Assembly: GCF_015207395.1 (NCBI RefSeq)
Contig: NZ_JADEWX010000035.1
Coordinates: forward strand, 1-45,442
Length of the DNA: 45,442 bases
DNA from: Nodosilinea sp. LEGE 07088
Lineage (GTDB): Bacteria; Cyanobacteriota; Cyanobacteriia; Phormidesmidales; Phormidesmidaceae
Direction: 5' to 3'
Shown: piece by piece, positions 28,213-37,261 of the stretch
Layout of the letters: each line of letters begins with the position of its first letter
Position numbering within the stretch: position 1 is the stretch's first letter
Made by a program: the position numbers and the translations under genes
Notes under the pieces: generated by a model
Seen by the model: only the letters and a program-made list of their open reading frames with translations
Told to the model about the DNA's origin: nothing
Database searches by the model: none

Positions 28213-29166
28213 GTGCAGCATTCTGTTTTCTCCATCATGAAAATCTCGTTTGGTAAAGCAATCTGGATAGCCCTGGCGGCCTCAGGCAGTGCCATCATTT
28301 ACTCCTATTCAGCGCTCATGGCCCAAACGGCGACGAGCCCCCCCGTGCGGCTGGAGGATGTGGCGGCCCTGGGGCTCGATTTCGATGGCGGTAGCCAGAT
28401 CCCCGCTGGCCTCGGCCAGTCTGACTACCCGGCGGAGCGCGATCGCGGCGTGATCAGCCACGACGATCGCGTCCTGATCACCAGCCAGTCGTTTCCCTGG
28501 ACGGCGATCGGGCGGCTCAACGGGCTCACTGCCGAGGGTGAGCTTTATATCTGCACCGGCACGCTGATTGCCGACGACGTCGTGCTCACCAACGCTCACT
28601 GCGTGCTCGATCCCGCAACCGGCGAGCTGAGCCAGGCCCTCGTCTTTCTGCCCAATTTAATCGCCGGTCAGCTGGCCAGCGACGGGGATATTGGGCGAGT
28701 GGAGGCGGTATTTGTGGGGACAGATTTTAGCGATCGCAATACCCCTCCCCATCCCGATGACTGGGCACTCTTGCAGCTCGATCGACCGCTGGGACAAATC
28801 TACGGCGTGGTGGGGTTGTCGATCGTTGACTCTGAAGATTTGATGGCGGACCCGTTTGAGCAACAGCTGGTGATGGTGGGGTATTCGGCAGACTTTCCCC
28901 AGGAGGCACCCGGGGAGTCGGCCAGCGCCCATGTGGGATGCAGCATCGTGGCTGAGACCGAAAATGACGTGATTGTGCATGAGTGCGATACCTACGGCGG
29001 CTCCTCGGGCGGCCCAATTTTAGCTATGGTGGATGGCGAACCCAGAATTGTGGCGTTGAATACGTCAGAGGGTCTCGATCGTGCCACAGGAGAAGGAATC
29101 GCCAACTATGCGGTCAAGATTGAGCGCATCACCACTGCCATTGAGGCTGAGCTAGCAGCCGAGTAA
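28213..29166 (+). CDS. Secreted trypsin-like (S1/V8-type) serine protease
   Basis: A 317-aa preprotein from the GTG at 28213, which has an AGGAGG eight bases upstream; an ATG at 28237 is the alternative start (MKISFGK...). A signal peptide spans MKISFGKAIWIALAASGSAIIYSYSALMAQ. The catalytic triad is complete: His129 in VVLTNAHCVLD, Asp183 in PDDWALLQLD, Ser265 in YGGSSGGPI (GTG numbering). The layout resembles V8/glutamyl endopeptidase-like extracytoplasmic proteases. It diverges from the RTX peroxidase and converges with the kinase gene 45 bp downstream. Target proteins are unknown. Confidence 0.92.
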   Translation: MQHSVFSIMKISFGKAIWIALAASGSAIIYSYSALMAQTATSPPVRLEDVAALGLDFDGGSQIPAGLGQSDYPAERDRGVISHDDRVLITSQSFPWTAIGRLNGLTAEGELYICTGTLIADDVVLTNAHCVLDPATGELSQALVFLPNLIAGQLASDGDIGRVEAVFVGTDFSDRNTPPHPDDWALLQLDRPLGQIYGVVGLSIVDSEDLMADPFEQQLVMVGYSADFPQEAPGESASAHVGCSIVAETENDVIVHECDTYGGSSGGPILAMVDGEPRIVALNTSEGLDRATGEGIANYAVKIERITTAIEAELAAE

Positions 29167-29211
29167 TAGAGGATTGAGCCTTTCGAATTGACTTCATGAC
29201 GGCTTCTCTTA

Positions 29212-30531
29212 TCAGCGTCTATTCAGCCAATTTTTGATTTCTTCTTCGAGGCAATGGGCTTCCCGACAGGAATTAATGGGAATCGTGAATGTCTCCTCGA
29301 CAGTGAGAACAAAGAAATAGCAGTAAGCCTCGCCGTCGTTGTAAACCTTGCGGGTTTTAATATCCTGAATATCTGATATATCGATTGTTTTTATCGTCTC
29401 CACTGGTGCGGCTAGCTGACGCACGGTAAAGGTATGACCTTCAAATCTCCACATCTCATAATTCGAATGATGGAGTTTGGCTTCAAACCAGTAGCCGATC
29501 GCCATCTCTAGTATGAAAATGGGTAGCCAAATAAGGTTGTACCAGATCAAGAAAAATGTTGCTATGGTAACAATTGAAAAAGCACAGCCAACGGGTAACC
29601 ATGAATTAGCAATTTTAGGAGGATTGCAGGCATAAATCATCAAAGAGTCAGCCGCTTTTTCAAGGTAAACGGTCTTCTTGGACCTCTCGATCTTTCGAAT
29701 TTGAACTGACTGCCGGGCAACTAGCCCCTGGCTGAGAGCTGCTAAAGCAGACCGGGAACTGTCAAATCGCCGCTCAATATCAGGGTGAATCAGACCTCTC
29801 AGCCAGCTCTGAAATGACTTACTGGTTGTACTGAAAGGCTCAAATTGAATTTGCCCCCTGCGCGTGGGTAAATCAGCCGGGTGGGTTCTAGTGAGCAGAT
29901 AAACCAGCGTTGCACCGAGACTGTAGAGATCTGAAGCGGGTACAGCTTGGCCGTAAAACTGCTCTGGCGGCATATAACCGTAGGTGCCCACAACCGTTAC
30001 TGTGCCGCCGTGAGACGTTGTTTGCACCGAACCGAAATCGACTAAATAAATCTGTCCGGGGCTGTTACCGCTGGAATTGGCCAACAAAACATTGCTGGGT
30101 TTAATATCCCGATGGATAACCGGTGGTTGATGCTGATGAAGGTAATCCAGGATGTCTAGAAGCTGTTGGGCAATGGCCTTCAGCTCGACCTCGCTAAAAA
30201 TCTGTCCGCTCTGCATCCACTCCTGAAGTGATTTAGCCTCAATGTAGGTTTGTACCAGAACAAAGCCTCTGCCTAGTTCGGTGTCGAGTTCAAAGGAATC
30301 GAGGTACCTGGGGATGGCTTGATGAGTGAGCACTTTCAGGGTGGCGGCTTCTCGTTCAAAGTGCTTGAAATCGTCCCAGGTAAAGTCAGGCCCAAACAGC
30401 AGCAGCTTGACCACTACCGACGTTTGGGTTTCCAGGTCGGTGGCCAAAAACGTCCGGCGGCCCACCTGACGACCCAGTAGGGACTGAATACGGTAGCGGT
30501 GGTGAATGACGCGGTCAATGAGAGAGTCCAT
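29212..30531 (-). CDS. Membrane-anchored Ser/Thr protein kinase
   Basis: A 439-aa Hanks-type kinase. The kinase domain covers about residues 12-275: Lys42 (VVVKLL), HRDIKPSN (Asp142, Asn147), DFG (165-167) and GYMPPE. The glycine loop is irregular (LGRQVGRRTFLA), keeping only part of GxGxxG, which is seen in many cyanobacterial kinases. Two membrane helices (about 308-350) are followed by a small beta-rich domain of about 85 residues (FEGHTFTVRQLAAPVETIKTIDI...). No sensor domain (PASTA or CHASE2) is attached. It lies directly downstream of the giant TPR-CHAT gene and has its own copy of the promoter-like element. Confidence 0.93.
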   Translation of the reverse strand: MDSLIDRVIHHRYRIQSLLGRQVGRRTFLATDLETQTSVVVKLLLFGPDFTWDDFKHFEREAATLKVLTHQAIPRYLDSFELDTELGRGFVLVQTYIEAKSLQEWMQSGQIFSEVELKAIAQQLLDILDYLHQHQPPVIHRDIKPSNVLLANSSGNSPGQIYLVDFGSVQTTSHGGTVTVVGTYGYMPPEQFYGQAVPASDLYSLGATLVYLLTRTHPADLPTRRGQIQFEPFSTTSKSFQSWLRGLIHPDIERRFDSSRSALAALSQGLVARQSVQIRKIERSKKTVYLEKAADSLMIYACNPPKIANSWLPVGCAFSIVTIATFFLIWYNLIWLPIFILEMAIGYWFEAKLHHSNYEMWRFEGHTFTVRQLAAPVETIKTIDISDIQDIKTRKVYNDGEAYCYFFVLTVEETFTIPINSCREAHCLEEEIKNWLNRR

Positions 30532-30556
30532 AGGAAAGGCAGTCTCGGCATCTGCT

Positions 30557-30585
30557 TATATTTCTGGGCTAGCGCAACTTATTCA
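30557..30585 (-). promoter_or_regulatory. Shared promoter-like element, kinase copy
   Basis: TGAATAAGT, ten bases, then CAGAAATATA: a perfect match to the consensus TGAATAAGT-N10-YAGARMTATR. It overlaps the last codons and TAA stop of the upstream TPR-CHAT gene and ends 25 bp before the kinase ATG. The second half contains TATAAG, which could serve as a -10 box. Confidence 0.7.
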
Positions 30586-33500
30586 CTTGCCCCCAGCAGC
30601 GTGAAGGCCGCCCAGTCCCGCGGATTGGGGCGACGCGCCATCGTGCTCAGCATGGCCTGCCGCAGAGCCTGGGCTTTGTCTTGTCCCTGGCTGAGCTGCT
30701 CGTAAAAGGCGGTCATCAACTCAGCGGTGGGGGCATCGGGCACGGCCCACAGTGACACCACTACGCTGGGCACCCCCGCCGTGATCAAAGCCCGCGACAG
30801 GCCGACAACGCCATCGCCGGTAATTCGCCCCCGACCGGTGTCGCAGGCGCTGAGCACGGCCAGGTCGGCATGCAGGTCCATCTCCAGAATCTCGGCGGCG
30901 GTGAGCAGTCCGTCTTCGCCATCCCCGGGGGCGAGGGCTACCGCTCCAGGCAGGTCCAGCACCCCGGAAGATTGGGGATTGCCATATTCCAGCAGACCGT
31001 GGGTGGCCAGGTGAATCAGGCTGGCTGAAGGCAACAGCTGCTTGATGCGGGCTTCGGTGGCCGCGCCATCGGTCAGGGCAGGACTGTTGAGAAATAGCGC
31101 GATCGCCTCCACTTCATCCCGGGTTCCTGGCAGCGACGGCAGCGGTTCCTCCCGATTCTGCTGGGGTAGCCACACCGAGGGCATTACCGGATCGCCGACC
31201 AGCAGCGGCTCGCCCTGTTGCCCAGCGCTGGCTTTACTCAGCTCGCTCGCTAGGTCAAACACCTGGATGGACGGGGCGCTGAGCAGGGTATGTTTTTCAA
31301 TCAGGTAGGTGCCGTCGGCGTCTTGCAGGGCCGGAAAGGGCACCAGGAACAGGCTGCCCTGGGGGATGAAAACCACCTTATCTTCTGGGTCGGTGGGCAA
31401 CAGCTCCGCGATCGGATCAATCAGCAGCTGATGCAGTGCCTGAAGCTGACTCGTGGGGGGCTGGGCGGGGCTGGCGATCGCGCTATTTCGCAGCTCGACG
31501 ATCTGTTCCTGCAGCACTGACTCATGGGTGCCGCCCCGATAGATCGGAGCTTCAAGGGCGGTGATAAGATCGATGCCGTCATCAGCGTCGCCGCTGCTTG
31601 CTAATACGACTGAGCGAAACTCGATCTGGCCAGAAGGCTGTACCACCCAGATATAGAGTGTCTGATCGAAACTCAGAGAATAGGTCACCAACGTCGTGTC
31701 GGTATCGCGGGCCGTTTGCTGAATTTCAGCAATGGTGGGGGCTTCTGTAGCGGCCAGATCTGCTCGGTCTGAGTCAGACAGACGACTGGAGAGTTGCAAC
31801 ACAAAGGCCCGAGCCCGTCCCCGCTCGGAAGCCGCCAGGGCCTCAGTGGGCTGGTTTTGAGCAATCAAAGCCTGCTCTAGATAGGTGTAGGCGCTGGCCT
31901 GGGTGTCGAGGAGGGCAATGAGTTGGTCGTCGGCCAGGTCGCTGCGGAGAGTCTCAAAGATGCCGATGGACTGGCGTAGGACTGACTCTGCCTCGGAAAA
32001 CTGGTCCAGCTTGAGCAGGGCAGCTCCCTGCCGATTGAGGGCGCTAGCTTCACTGGGGCGATCGCCCACCTCCCGATGGCGAGTGACCGCCTGCTGCAGA
32101 AAGTCCAGCGCCTGGGGATCGCCCTGGGCCGTATACGTGACGCCCAACCCCTGTAGGCTAATGCCTGCAAAACCCCGAGCCCCAATGCGCTGCTGAATGG
32201 CTAGGGCCTGCTCAAAAGCGGCTTCGGCAGCCGGGTACCGGCCCAGCTTTGCTTGCAGAAAGCCGATGTACTGCAACGTAATGCTTTCGGCGGCGACATT
32301 GCCGATCGCCCGATCGATGGCTAGGGCGGCCTCAAACCCTTCGAGGGCGAGTTCATCTTGATCTTGCTGTTCGTAAATCAGTCCCTGATCGGCGAGGATA
32401 GCCGCTTCGCCAGTGCGATCGCCCATCCTTTGAAACAGAACCAACGCCTGCCGATAAAATTCCAGGGCCTGAGTATACTGCCCCAAATAGCGGTGATTAA
32501 TGCCCAGGCTTTGCAAGGCGTAGGCTTCGCCGCTAAGATTGCCGATTTCCTGAGCGAGGGCAAGCGCCTGCTGATGAGTCTTGAGGGCCTCGGCGTAGCG
32601 GCCCTGAGTCCGGTAGTAATCACCTAGATTCGTCAGGTCTAGGATTTCGTTGGCGCGTTGACCGATGGTCTGGTGAATGTCGAGCGCTTGTTGAGTGTAA
32701 TCAATGGCCTGGGTATAGTCTCCGCGCGAAAAACTGAGGGTGCCGAGGTTACCCAGACTGACGGCAATTTGAGCAGGACGCCCCAGCGATTGATCGATCT
32801 CCAGGGACTGCTGGTACAGATCGCGGGTGCGTCCGTAGTCGCCCTGCCCGTGATAGACCAGCCCCAGATTGTTCAACACGTTGCCCCGCAAGACTTGCAG
32901 GTCTAGGGTGTCAACCAGCCCCAAGGCCTCATCCAGCACGGCGATCGCGTCGGGATAGCGGCCCTGATTGCTGTAGATCGCGCCCACGTTGTTCAGCCCT
33001 ACGGCAATACCTTCGCGATCTTGAATAGCGGTAAAAATGTCGAGGCTCTGCTGGTAAAAGGCCAGCGCCTGAGCATAGTCCCCCCGGCTCTGATGCAGCC
33101 GACCCAGGTTGTTGAGAAATGTCGCTTCGTTGTGGCGGCTGTAGAGAGGGCTATCCTGGAGCTGCTCGCGGGCGATCGCCAGCGCTGCTTCAAAATGCGT
33201 TAGAGCCTCAGGGTAGCGCCCCTGATCTTCATAGACGCTCGCCAGGGTATTGAGAATTTGGCTTTCAGCCAGCCAGGTGCCCTCAATACAGAGCTGTTGC
33301 GATGCGGTGGCGTCATAGCTCAGGGAAGCGATTCCCGCCCCCGCCGCGTCGGCGTCGATATCTAGAAAGCAATCCTGATCGAGCTGGGCTGGGGTGTCAG
33401 GAGCGCTCAGGCGGCGGCGCAAATCTTGGGTCAGGGCAAAGGCGGCATCGAGCATCGCGATCGCCTCGTCATATTCCCCCAGGGCGCTGTGAATCAGGCT

Positions 33501-35216
33501 GAGATTGTTGAGAATCGTGGCCTCATCCCTGAGGCTGGCTTGGGCTTTAGCCAGGGGCAGGGCCCGCTCATAGGCGACCAGCGCCTCAGGGTAATGCCCC
33601 ATGTCATCGTAGGTGCGGCCCAGGCCAATCAAGGCATCTAGCTGCCGCTCCGGGTCGTCGAGGGCACCTGCGATCGTCAGCCGTTCTTGGTTGACCGCCA
33701 GAGCCTCCGGATACCGATTCAAAAATAAATAGCTCGCGTAGAGAAGACCCAGCGCGCTAGACTGCAACGCCGGATCTTCGAGCTGTCGGGCAATGTCAAG
33801 GGCCTGCTGGTGGGCCGCCTGAGCTTCGGCGTAGCGGTGCTGATCGCTGTAGGTAACCCCGAGAGTGTTGTAGAGATCTACCAGGGTATCGAGAGCTTGT
33901 TTATGAACATCAGCGGTAGCGCTCTCCAGCTCTAGAAGCTGATCGCCGTAGGCCAATCCCTGCTTCAATGCTTCGAGGGCCTGGTCATAGCGACTATCTC
34001 GGCGATGGTACTCCCCGAGGATGCCGTGGGCCAGAGATAAGCTCAGCAGATACTGCTGATGGAGTTCCGGAGCGGCCAGAGACTGTAGCGGTTCGAGCCC
34101 CTGCCGCCAGATGGCGATGGCCTGCTCGTACTGCTGTAAGGCCGCTGAAATTTCCCCATTCTCTAGCTGGTCAGTGCCCTTGGAGATGTATTGGCTAGCC
34201 ACCTGGGCAAACCCCTGCCAAATTTCGAGTCGTTGGCGATCGCCTAACCTGAGCTGTTCTACGGCGGCGAGGGCGAGCTGCAATTGCTTCAAAGCCTTTG
34301 GAGGGTCATCCTGCGCCAGGTAAACCGTCGCGAGTTGCCGCCGCGCATTCACGACCGCCGCGACCTCTGACGCCTCAAAAATGACTAACGCCTGCTGATA
34401 TTGCTCAATGGCCGTGTCGTAGTCTTCTGCTTGCTGGTGGGCGGCTCCGGCTACAAAGCTGGCAAATCCTGCGATCAGGCGCAGGTCGCGATCGCGGCTG
34501 AGGGCAAAGGCGGGCTCTAGGCTCTCAAGGGTGCGATCCGGCTGCTCTAGCTGCAGATGAGCAGACCCTATCCACACCCAGGTCAACGCCGAGAAATAGT
34601 CCACAGCCTCATCCTCAGAGGAGGCCGTGGCAAGGACTGCCTGGGCCGATTGCAGCTGTTCCAGGCCAGCGGCGGTGTCCCGCTGTCGGATGTGGATGGC
34701 ACCGATGTCCAGCAGAATCATTCCCCGCAGCAGCGGCGTCCCGGCTTCTTCAGCCAGGTCCAAGGCCGTCGCCAGTAGGTCCTGGGCAGCATCCAGATTC
34801 TCCTCGGGCTGAGCCAGGGCTACCCCTCTCAACGCCGAGGCTTCACCCCGAGGATCTTCTAGCCCGCGATAGATCTCCAGGGCCTGCTGGACCAGGTCCA
34901 GAGCGGTTTCTCGCTGGCCTTGAAAGTTGTAGACCTGAGCCAGAGCGACCAGGGTCGCGGCCTCTGCATCGGGGTTTTGGCGCGTTCGGGCCTGGTCTAG
35001 GGCGGCTCGCAAAGGCGCGATCGCCTCGGGCAGCCGTCCCTGATAGTAGAGCCGCAGCCCGGCTTGATGCAGGTGATCTAGATGATGGGTCGCGCCCGGA
35101 TTCGCCTCAGCCACAGGCAAAGGCACTGCCCAAGGGCTCCTCCAGCTGGTCGGCAACGCCAGCCCCCACGAAAGCGCCGAGGCTATCAAAACAAACCCAT
35201 ACGTCTGAAGTTTCAT
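30579..35216 (-). CDS. Giant TPR-CHAT protease-like protein (1545 aa)
   Basis: The protein begins with an N-terminal hydrophobic signal (MKLQTYGFVLIASALSWGLALP). About twenty or more tetratricopeptide repeats follow from residue 48 to 1120, many in the 40-residue kinesin-light-chain style (for example YPEALVAYERALPLAKAQ). The C-terminal 400 residues are a CHAT domain of the caspase/separase clan with His1406 in HLATHGLLEYGN and Cys1458 in LSACDTGRG, so protease activity is plausible. The signal predicts that it works outside the cytoplasm. Its last 145 residues are almost identical to the CHAT protein at 39812-42187. It shares its strand with all other CHAT-block genes and begins 77 bp after the small membrane-anchored protein, with no promoter element of its own. 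Confidence 0.93.
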   Translation of the reverse strand: MKLQTYGFVLIASALSWGLALPTSWRSPWAVPLPVAEANPGATHHLDHLHQAGLRLYYQGRLPEAIAPLRAALDQARTRQNPDAEAATLVALAQVYNFQGQRETALDLVQQALEIYRGLEDPRGEASALRGVALAQPEENLDAAQDLLATALDLAEEAGTPLLRGMILLDIGAIHIRQRDTAAGLEQLQSAQAVLATASSEDEAVDYFSALTWVWIGSAHLQLEQPDRTLESLEPAFALSRDRDLRLIAGFASFVAGAAHQQAEDYDTAIEQYQQALVIFEASEVAAVVNARRQLATVYLAQDDPPKALKQLQLALAAVEQLRLGDRQRLEIWQGFAQVASQYISKGTDQLENGEISAALQQYEQAIAIWRQGLEPLQSLAAPELHQQYLLSLSLAHGILGEYHRRDSRYDQALEALKQGLAYGDQLLELESATADVHKQALDTLVDLYNTLGVTYSDQHRYAEAQAAHQQALDIARQLEDPALQSSALGLLYASYLFLNRYPEALAVNQERLTIAGALDDPERQLDALIGLGRTYDDMGHYPEALVAYERALPLAKAQASLRDEATILNNLSLIHSALGEYDEAIAMLDAAFALTQDLRRRLSAPDTPAQLDQDCFLDIDADAAGAGIASLSYDATASQQLCIEGTWLAESQILNTLASVYEDQGRYPEALTHFEAALAIAREQLQDSPLYSRHNEATFLNNLGRLHQSRGDYAQALAFYQQSLDIFTAIQDREGIAVGLNNVGAIYSNQGRYPDAIAVLDEALGLVDTLDLQVLRGNVLNNLGLVYHGQGDYGRTRDLYQQSLEIDQSLGRPAQIAVSLGNLGTLSFSRGDYTQAIDYTQQALDIHQTIGQRANEILDLTNLGDYYRTQGRYAEALKTHQQALALAQEIGNLSGEAYALQSLGINHRYLGQYTQALEFYRQALVLFQRMGDRTGEAAILADQGLIYEQQDQDELALEGFEAALAIDRAIGNVAAESITLQYIGFLQAKLGRYPAAEAAFEQALAIQQRIGARGFAGISLQGLGVTYTAQGDPQALDFLQQAVTRHREVGDRPSEASALNRQGAALLKLDQFSEAESVLRQSIGIFETLRSDLADDQLIALLDTQASAYTYLEQALIAQNQPTEALAASERGRARAFVLQLSSRLSDSDRADLAATEAPTIAEIQQTARDTDTTLVTYSLSFDQTLYIWVVQPSGQIEFRSVVLASSGDADDGIDLITALEAPIYRGGTHESVLQEQIVELRNSAIASPAQPPTSQLQALHQLLIDPIAELLPTDPEDKVVFIPQGSLFLVPFPALQDADGTYLIEKHTLLSAPSIQVFDLASELSKASAGQQGEPLLVGDPVMPSVWLPQQNREEPLPSLPGTRDEVEAIALFLNSPALTDGAATEARIKQLLPSASLIHLATHGLLEYGNPQSSGVLDLPGAVALAPGDGEDGLLTAAEILEMDLHADLAVLSACDTGRGRITGDGVVGLSRALITAGVPSVVVSLWAVPDAPTAELMTAFYEQLSQGQDKAQALRQAMLSTMARRPNPRDWAAFTLLGASE
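30582..31020. repeat. Long direct repeat, CHAT catalytic segment copy A
   Basis: This segment aligns without gaps to 39815-40253 (constant offset of 9,233 bp) with only scattered, mostly third-position differences. It covers the CHAT His and Cys motifs and the 3' end of the gene. Outside it, the two genes differ much more. Confidence 0.75.
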
Positions 35217-35293
35217 AGGTTGAATGCTGAAAATGAACCATCAATCGAAGCGGAATTTTCAACCCAGATCCTGTCTGCCAGTGAACCTGCCGC

Positions 35294-35893
35294 CTAAAAC
35301 TCAGACTCGTCAATGGGTTCTGCTTGAGCGGTGCCGTAAAGGACAGGGTGCAGGGTGACCTCGTAGGTACGCCACAGCTCCTGGTTGCCCTCGAAGGCAA
35401 CTATAAATTCCAGAGGTTCACTGAAGACCGATAACGACTGATTGCGGCGGAAGCGCTGCTGTGTCTCATCCCAATCCACTCCAAGCGCAAATTTGAGATC
35501 GTAGAGGCCCACTCCCAATCCCTCTAAGGTTACCTTTTGATTAGCCCGCACATAAACAAAGCGAACCGTGCGCCCAGTTTCACGATCCACGAGCTTGGCT
35601 ACGGCATCCGCTGAATTGCTATTGTCAATCGTTAGTAGGCTATGGCCCGTATTGCCTGCCGGCGACTGTAAATCCGCACCATTAGGCAAAGAAACCGGCA
35701 ACCTTAGCGTTTCGGGTGGGGCGATCGCGTCCAAATTTGGGGTCAGAGGGGTCACCAACTCGGCCTGGGGACTCCGAACTTGGTTCATTACAACAGTGCT
35801 AAAGCCAAAGACGGCAACGACGACAGCCAAACGAATCCAGGGCTGTTTGCGCAGGAACTGGGCGGGTTGAGCGGCAATGGGTAAGGTTTTCAT
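35294..35893 (-). CDS. Membrane-anchored protein of unknown function
   Basis: I choose the ATG at 35893, preceded by AAGAGGA six bases away, giving 199 aa; a TTG at 35983 would add 30 residues. One membrane helix near the N terminus (LAVVVAVFGFSTVVMNQV) is followed by an exported domain with GHSLLTIDNSNSADAVAKLV, TVRFVYVRANQKVTLEGLGVGLYDLKFALG and WRTYEVTLHP. The pattern suggests a small beta-sandwich, and similar domains of unknown function occur in other bacteria. It comes between the TPR gene and the giant TPR-CHAT gene and has a promoter-like element upstream. Confidence 0.8.
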   Translation of the reverse strand: MKTLPIAAQPAQFLRKQPWIRLAVVVAVFGFSTVVMNQVRSPQAELVTPLTPNLDAIAPPETLRLPVSLPNGADLQSPAGNTGHSLLTIDNSNSADAVAKLVDRETGRTVRFVYVRANQKVTLEGLGVGLYDLKFALGVDWDETQQRFRRNQSLSVFSEPLEFIVAFEGNQELWRTYEVTLHPVLYGTAQAEPIDESEF

Positions 35894-35953
35894 CACAAAT
35901 CCTCTTGATTGCGACAACCGGACGATGATGTGAACTCTGGCCGGTCGAGAGGA

Positions 35954-35982
35954 TATATCTCTGTGGCTAAAAGACTTATTCA
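35954..35982 (-). promoter_or_regulatory. Shared promoter-like element before the membrane-anchored protein gene
   Basis: TGAATAAGT, ten bases, then CAGAGATATA: a perfect consensus match. The first TGA is the stop codon of the upstream TPR gene. It ends 60 bp before the ATG at 35893. The upstream TPR gene is not a CHAT gene, so shared descent of CHAT 3' ends cannot explain this copy. Confidence 0.7.
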
Positions 35983-37218
35983 AAGTAGGCTGATAGCTCG
36001 TAAAGTAGCTTGTGTAAGCTGATGGTCGGAGAGTTCTGCAAGCCTGTTTTCCGTCTGGGCTTGCTGCAGAAGGTGCTGAAAGTTTTGCAGCGCGTTTTGC
36101 GTGTCCGGATGTTGATCTCCGATCGCTTTCAGAATAGGAATTGCCTGCAAATAGAGCGCCTCTGCTTCGCGATAGCGTCCCTGCCGAAAATAAAGCCCGG
36201 CCAGGTCATTGAAACTAACACCAATGAGTGGATGACTGTTGTCAAATAATTGCTGAAAAATGTGGAGCGATCGCTGAATCACAGACTCTGCATCGGAATA
36301 TTGCTGTTGTGAACGGTAGAATTTGGCGAGTCGTCTCAGCAATAGTCCACTGGCTAGATTGTTCTCGCCATGGATCTGTTGCAGCAGCTCTAGTGCCCGC
36401 AGCCAAATGGCTTCTGCCTCTGCATTTTTGCCCTCTGAGCAGCAGGTTTCTCCCAGTTGATTAAATTTATCCAGCACCCCTAAGTCATCGGCCCCCTGCT
36501 GTCGCAGCTGAGTTTCTAGAGATTTCACCCAGAGATCTGCCGATCGCTTTTCTGGCCCCCCGGGAACATCCGCGCCCGCTGCCTTTTCAGAGCCAGATGA
36601 TTGCTGGGGAGATGCTTCTCTGGTCATGCCCGTACCACTGTTGGCCTCCGCTGAAGCAGATTGCGCCACCTGACGGGCATGCAGGGTCACTAACTGTACA
36701 AGGCTTGTTTCCAGGCCAAAATCTTGGAGCGATCGCGCTATTTGAATAGCCCGCTGGTAGCAATCGCCTGCCTGTTGAGGATGCTTTAGGTGATGGTGGG
36801 TAGCGCTGAGGTTGCCCAAAACATTTGCCTCGCCTCGCCGGTCTCGCATTTGTTGATAGATCGGCAGAGCACTTTGAAAGCAGGCCAACGCGCTTTGAAA
36901 GTGTTGGTTGTCGATATAGGAGATGCCTAGATTGTTCAGGGCACTGGCCATAAAAAACGGTTGGGCACCCATCTGTCGCCCCAGGTCTAAGGCCTGCTTG
37001 TAGCACAAAATGGCCTGCTCAGGCTGCTTGAGATTGCGATAGGCCACTCCCAAGTTGGTCAATGCGCTGACGATGCCTGGATAGTCAGGAACTCGGTTAA
37101 ATAATGCCAATGCCTTCTGCAAAGTCTGCACGGCGACGGCAAACTGGTACTGATGAATTTGGTTAATGCCCAGGTTCAATAGCGTGTCTGCATTGGGCTC
37201 CTGAGGATGCTGCTGCAT
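35980..37218 (-). CDS. TPR (kinesin-light-chain-like) protein
   Basis: A 412-aa protein of two TPR blocks. The first (about 10-175) has repeats such as GIVSALTNLGVAYRNLKQPEQAILCYKQAL; the second (about 245-390) has SGLLLRRLAKFYRSQQQYSDAESVIQRSL. A polar, low-complexity linker (about 180-225) joins them. No signal peptide or catalytic domain is visible, so it is probably a cytoplasmic adaptor. GGGAG lies seven bases before the ATG. It is co-oriented with and 43 bp downstream of the propeller gene. Confidence 0.88.
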   Translation of the reverse strand: MQQHPQEPNADTLLNLGINQIHQYQFAVAVQTLQKALALFNRVPDYPGIVSALTNLGVAYRNLKQPEQAILCYKQALDLGRQMGAQPFFMASALNNLGISYIDNQHFQSALACFQSALPIYQQMRDRRGEANVLGNLSATHHHLKHPQQAGDCYQRAIQIARSLQDFGLETSLVQLVTLHARQVAQSASAEANSGTGMTREASPQQSSGSEKAAGADVPGGPEKRSADLWVKSLETQLRQQGADDLGVLDKFNQLGETCCSEGKNAEAEAIWLRALELLQQIHGENNLASGLLLRRLAKFYRSQQQYSDAESVIQRSLHIFQQLFDNSHPLIGVSFNDLAGLYFRQGRYREAEALYLQAIPILKAIGDQHPDTQNALQNFQHLLQQAQTENRLAELSDHQLTQATLRAISLL

Positions 37219-37261
37219 AAATTTTCTCCCGAATTATTGCTTGACTAAATGGATGCAGGAT

